64,000 nt of DNA from Erigeron canadensis. Its lineage: Eukaryota > Streptophyta > Magnoliopsida > Asterales > Asteraceae. The notes under the pieces are model-generated. The model searched no databases and had not been told where the DNA came from. It saw nothing but the letters and a program-made list of their open reading frames with translations. The position numbers were made by a program, and so were the translations under genes. The stretch lies in assembly GCF_010389155.1 (NCBI RefSeq), contig NC_057769.1, forward strand, positions 10,478,735-10,542,734, given 5' to 3'. Below, one piece after another: positions 58,944 through 64,000 of the stretch (its first letter is position 1; each line of letters begins with the position of its first letter).

Positions 58944-59918
58944 ACTTGTCTGAACCTCTTAACACAATAATTGATTCTTAGCCGAAATGTAATCACAAGC
59001 ATATTCTTAGCCAATATTCTACTGACCACAAACTCAAACTAGATATCTAGCCAATATATGTCATAAAGTCCATTGGATAGGTAAACAATGGAAGTCATGG
59101 CTGGATTGGAAGGCACAATATATCATATGCTCATAAAAAATATAATATGTTACAAATTTCGCATACTTTTCACAGGCTATAACCAATTTTTTTATTCTAA
59201 ATCCCTAACAAATTTAGCTCACATTAATCAAAGACAAAAATTATTATTCAACATTAAAATGTTGAAAATATTTTGAAAACTATCAAATGCATATAACTTA
59301 ATCATTAGACACTTGTTATTTGGTATTTTACTTCAATTATTGCTTCATCTCACCCATTAATGAAAGAAGCAACTGAATAAGAAGAAAATACTATTTAGTT
59401 TTTTATGTTTATTTTTTTTATAATTTTAATTGTTAGTAAGGCTGGAAAGTTAAATATTATGTAGTTTTCATGTAAGTTTTTCTCAAATAGAATTCAATTA
59501 TACACATATACATATATTTATATTATACACACATATTCAAAACCATAATCATAACTAACGAACAGATAAGAATCATACCGTGGGGAAAAACGGAACTCAA
59601 AAAGCAGATGCAGGCCGTCAGAATTGAGAAAGTTTGCGAATTGAGATATCACAGTTGCCGGAATTGCAGAGTCGGGTCATGTCTAAGTCGGGAATACTGA
59701 ACAGGGAACGAAAAACGGGTTAGGTTATAATTAGTTGTGTGTATAAAATGGGAGGAAGAGGGGGTTATAGTTCAGTTGTGTTGTGACTTTTATTTTGTAT
59801 AAATTAGAGGAAGATTGGGCCTAACTTTTCAAAAGAGAAATGATTTACTTGGCTTGTTTGTTTATAAAATAAAGTGACTCAATAAAAACATAATGTTTAT
59901 ATGAATTAAGTAAGTATA
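58944..59918. other. Probable 5' UTR intron and promoter of the cyclophilin gene
   Basis: On the minus strand CAAAAAGTAT-type AT-rich DNA separates a GC-richer block (59580–59760, with donor GTATGATTC) from the ATG at 58943, where TTCAG precedes ACAAGTATGG. This fits one UTR intron of about 620 bp. Confidence 0.45.
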
Positions 59919-59926
59919 ATTATAAC

Positions 59927-60695
59927 TAAGGTTGTAAATATCGGTTATTGGTTTATTATCGCTCGACCCCCGATAAGTGATAAGTAAGATATATCGGGTA
60001 CCCTAAATTGTGAATTTTTCTAATATTTATATATATACTAACAATATATACAATTTGTAATACAAATTGAAAAGTAAAATACTACAAAAGTAACTTATTG
60101 GCTTATTGCAACTGGAATATGAAGTAATAAAAAGTAATTACAAGTTTACAACTTGAAATTATAACAAAAAGGAAAATTAAGAAAGTATAGGATAAAGAAA
60201 GTACTTAACTAATTACAACTCGAAATAAAAAATTGTTGAAGATGAACTCAAATAATAAATAATTAATTAATAATTAACTACAAAAAAGAAAAGAAAAGAA
60301 AGTAAGAAACATACTGGAGCACAAATAGCTGTTGCCAGAGGTGGATTGGCCAGTGGTGGATCCGCCGGCGACTGGAATCGTCGGAAATCATAGCCACAAG
60401 TAGGCCAAAGGTGGGGAATAGCGAGGTGGGGGTTAGGTGTGTGAGAGGCTGAAACCAGTGAATGAGAATGGAAGCCAGAAACTCTAAAATCTTATTTTAC
60501 CTTTTTCTTTTTTAATAAAAAAGTCAACTTTTTTTGTTGACTGAAAAGGACCGAAATGGACGATATTGGCCGATAAGTTTCAAGATTGACCAAAACGATA
60601 ACTAGACCCGATAACTCATTTTTCGTATCAGTGAAGGGCCGACATCCGATATATCACCGATATATCGGCCGAGATGACCAATATTTGCAACACTG
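59927..60695. mobile_element. hAT-type non-autonomous element (769 bp)
   Basis: The termini are TAAGGTTGTAAATATCGG and, inverted, CAGTGTTGCAAATATTGG, a common hAT end. Flanking 8-mers ATTATAAC (59919–59926) and GTTATAAC (60696–60703) differ at one position. The interior repeats TATCGG/CCGATA motifs and has no transposase frame. Confidence 0.85.
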
Positions 60696-60703
60696 GTTAT
60701 AAC

Positions 60704-61329
60704 AAATATATTTGATAGACTTAATGAATTAAATTAAGCAAGATTAAGTCATGACTTTTTAATTAAGACATTACCAAACACTACTTTACGAAAAAAAAAA
60801 TTTAATTATAAAATTATAATATGTGGCAAAATTAAAAGTTGAGATTAGGAAAGATAGTAAGTGGGATACACATATCATGCTTTAAAAGTTTTAGAAAGAT
60901 TTTTAGAAAGATATTTGGAAGGATTAATCATTTTCCTTTTTAAAATTAGGTAATTTTGGGCTTTTGAGATAATTAAATGAGTTATGTTCAGAAAAATTAA
61001 ATATAACTAGATTTTTTTACCCGTATTTCGCTACGATACGATGAATATAGTGCAATTAAAGTTTGTGCTTAAATATCAAATTGTAATTTTGTTATAAAGC
61101 ATCAGTTTATTTACCTACATTACTCATGGATGTTGCTCCTATGAAACACTACTACTATGGTAACACCGATAAAGTATTGTATTAGGCTTAAAACTTAAAG
61201 ATGTTGCATTATTGTTTATGCAACACAAAAAGAAGTGCAACATTAACCAGCGACACCTTATGTTTAAAGCAATATTTTCTTCTAAATACGCAACCGTTTT
61301 TAAAATGTTTCCATTGTATTAGAAATGTA
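60704..61329. other. AT-rich intergenic DNA
   Basis: No gene seen. Near 61008–61045 ACTAG followed by ACCCGTATTTCGCTACGATACG could be an inverted Helitron 3' end, but no partner end was found. Confidence 0.35.
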
Positions 61330-62120
61330 ACAGCGACGTACAAACAGAATGACTCGATTTGTATCACAAATTACACAAATATTGTTTTAATATTTTACTA
61401 TGCTTTATTATTCGGCCAAATCACCGAATTTGAAGTCCTTTGCACTAACTCTCCATCTTAAGCAAAACTTGATATCTATCTAGAATCTATTTTCTTTTTT
61501 GGACTTTCAATGTTTACTTGTTCGTATATAAGAGTGACTCGAATCCAAGATAGAAGTGGGGCGAATACTTGACATTTGACAATGGTAAAACTATACAGAG
61601 TATAATTTTTCGTCTATAGGCCCAACTTAAATTCATATTATGGCCTAAAATTCAAAGTATGGCCCAACTTTATCATAGTGAACATTTTAATCAAATGTAT
61701 TAAACTGCTATTATAGTGAACACTATAAGGTAATTATCAGTTTATATAACATCATGTTAGCTTATTAGTATTTAGATTTTTATAACCTTTATATATGCAT
61801 ATAGTCGTTTATAGTACCGATCAAAAGACCATTTTATTTTATCTTCTTTTATCCTTTTTTTTTTGAACATCGATTCATCATTTAAGATAGAATTCATCAT
61901 TGTTGGCAGAAATCTTGTGAGAATTAACCAGTGCGCAAATGAAGAAACCCTTTTGTATTTGTTAACCCTAATTAAGGTTATTAACAAACCCATAGAAACA
62001 AATGTAGATCCAACGGGAAACACACAAATAACCCTCACAAATTTTGGAATATGCCACCATAACCATTGGAGGCATCTTATAACTTTATTAATAGATGATC
62101 TAAAAAACATAGTAATAGAT
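61330..62120. repeat. Duplicated block downstream of PLC copy D (partner at 40760–41455)
   Basis: Same orientation and motif order as the partner. Small indels occur throughout, including loss of the stretch between CCAAAAATG and CACTAACTC. The minus-strand hydrophobic frame (61772–62110) starts differently and ends in a Lys-rich run, so it is probably not a gene. Confidence 0.75.
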
Positions 62121-62250
62121 GATGTTTGACATATTGTAAATTTTGAATCATATATTGTTTACAAACGTAATTTTTCTATATCTTATACATTTACAAAAAC
62201 CATACATTGATTTATACAAATACGAACCACACGTAAATAGATAAAACAAC

Positions 62251-64000
62251 TCATACAAATTCAAACCTCATAAGAAGCATCACAGATTTGTATCTATTAC
62301 CCTTTTGATCATGAAGTGGTACAGCTCGAATCCCTGACCGTAGTTCAAAAACAGGAAGACAAGTTTGTCCTCCAAAATCATCCTTTTCGCCGATGTCATA
62401 TTCATGTACCTCAACCCGAAGCAATGCAAGCTCTGGAACCGTCAATGGGAACTCAAACTCTTGTTCCCATTTTGGTTGCCAGTCGTCTTGTATGATCCTC
62501 GTTTTCTTCATCAATGAATCAGCTTCAACTCCAGCAATTCCAACCTAAAATGAATTGATTTTCTTATTAGTTTTGAAAGTAAATTAGGAAAAGTCAACTG
62601 AGATTAGAAGATGGAAAGTCCAAGTCAACCTTGACATAGAAATCTGGTGGTGAATAAATGTCAAAATGTGTTCTTTTGAAATCCAAATGCCATCCATCCC
62701 CCATGTAAACTTTAACCTGCAAAAGAATATATTTGACTACAAATAAACTCAAACTCATAATCTAGAGGTCATAAACTTGAAAGTTTGTGTTACCTTGAGA
62801 GTCTTTTTTACAGGAAGTGTTGCTTTAGGATCAAAGGTCTTGTCATCGGGGCCATTTTTGAGAAACAAATCTGGTTTTTTCACATACCCACAGCCTCCGT
62901 TGGCCCTGAACATTCCTTGCATCAACCACAATGACCTACCATGGGTCTGCGAAAACAAATGATATTAGTTTCTAAAAAGGTCAAAGTTTCGGGTCGTTTA
63001 ATGGGTTAAAATGGGTCATTATGAATGGGTTGACAGGTAATTTCTCATTTTCTCTGGAATTTCTCAAATGCTATTGTACAATTTATTTTTATGACCAAAA
63101 TCCTTTGCCGATATGCTTTTCACCCAAAAAGTCCAAACAATTAACTGACAAAGTCCTATATTGACCCGATATTGTCTATTCGGGCCAAACTAATATGTAT
63201 AGTAAGGTTACCAACCTGCATGTTAAATGCAACCATTTGAGCCCCATGACTCCAACCAATTAAAGGATTGTAGTTTGATGAGTCAACTCGTGATCCTTTT
63301 GGAAACACCCTTAACAAGTTCCTCTGGGTAAACCTTAAAGAAAAATCAAACCAGACTTCAGTCACTTTAACAAATCTACCATTTAATGTGTCCATATTGA
63401 AACTGTTGGTTTACCTAATAACATCGGTTGCATGATTCTCAATGGCTTTTTCAAGTCGTGTTTCCCTCAGGCTAATCCGCTTAGCTGCAGTAGGATCGTC
63501 GTGTAGCCAGTCTTTCACTCCTCCTTTTAATTTCTTTGCTTGAATTGCGATCAATTCCTTGTACTCCGGCTCCATATTTTGTTTCACAGTCTCTTCTTCA
63601 TATTGAAACTCTTCATCTTTGTGATCCTAAATGAACATGCAGCATTTTAATCAGCTAAACAACATTTAGTACGTGTGTTGGTTTAAAACCAATGTGTCGT
63701 AGTATTTATCTACGCTTGTTCAGGATTGTACAAAAATTTAAGAAATGCGTAGAGATGAATAACTATTTATACATGTTTATATATATAATTTCCAACCTCA
63801 TCTAACAATGTTTGTTTCTCGCGAGGCTCTGATAATTCCACACCCCATACATCCTCTTCAGATGAGGCTTTCATTTTCAATGAGCCTTCATCATTTTCTT
63901 TCATGCTCTTGGTGGTGTCAAGATACTCCTTTGGTGGTTTAGTGGAGACAACAATCCGTTTCTTAAGTGATTCCGGAGAAGGGAAATCTTTCATAGTGTC
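62251..64000 (-). CDS. Phosphoinositide-specific phospholipase C copy D, 5' part outside window
   Basis: Exons in coding order: (≥64000)–63797, 63415–63626, 63216–63333, 62794–62946, 62630–62716 and 62251–62544. The last four complete exons have exactly the same lengths as the intact copy (118, 153, 87, 294), and the 63415 exon is one codon shorter. Junctions are GT–AG and in frame; no stop is seen. It covers the end of the X domain, the linker ([16 protein letters not shown]), the Y domain ([25 protein letters not shown]) and the C2 domain ([20 protein letters not shown]). Differences from the other copies include the Y-domain His in [11 protein letters not shown] replaced by Gln ([11 protein letters not shown]). 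Exons 1–3 with the catalytic His residues should lie to the right of the window, so integrity cannot be judged fully. Confidence 0.88.

Overview
The window is nuclear DNA of a flowering plant. Genes are split by spliceosomal GT–AG introns, are AT-rich, and lie scattered in a dense bed of plant transposons. Protein matches are to plant families: plant-type PI-PLC, rhodanese STR10, class-B DnaJ, PRP39, RH10. A U4 snRNA gene carries the plant Upstream Sequence Element. I infer a eudicot and suspect Asteraceae from the style of the noncoding repeats, but nothing here proves it.

Layout. 1–4 kb: the first two exons of a DnaJ/HSP40 gene on the minus strand, with the C-terminal exon beyond the left edge. 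5.2–7.4 kb: a tandem duplication with one decayed and one apparently complete U4 snRNA gene. 8–13 kb: an intact two-exon chloroplast rhodanese gene (STR10 type), tail-to-tail with a 5'-truncated phospholipase C pseudogene, then a second, deleted rhodanese pseudogene. 14.5–19.8 kb: a tandem duplication and a broken Sirevirus-like Ty1/copia remnant. 21.3 kb: a single-exon gene of unknown family. 22.7–26.4 kb: a stack of pseudogene pieces (PRP39, then DEAD-box helicase RH10, then rhodanese).

26.7–40.2 kb: one intact PI-PLC gene on the minus strand with nine exons and 590 codons, all junctions in frame. Its roughly 10 kb first intron holds a foldback element, a Helitron split by a solo LTR, a SINE-like unit, a second Helitron, a PIF/Harbinger element with an ORF1 relic, and a LINE tail. 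42.6–44.1 kb: a second PRP39 pseudogene. 44.4–49.4 kb: a second solo LTR and a shortened LTR element with PBS and target-site duplication. 50.1 kb: a paralogue of the unknown 21 kb gene. 51.5–57 kb: a MULE with 9-bp target duplication, two Stowaway MITEs, a short Helitron and a degenerate A-rich array. 58.4 kb: a cyclophilin with an altered active site. 59.9 kb: a hAT-type MITE. 62.3 kb to the right edge: six 3' exons of another, so far intact, PI-PLC.

Main theme: a convergent STR10/PI-PLC pair has been repeatedly duplicated and eroded. In the visible copies one STR10 is intact and two are dead; one PLC is intact, one is dead and one is cut by the window edge. The most novel protein material is the pair of related single-exon genes at 21.3 and 50.1 kb, which share one core but have different C-terminal tails.
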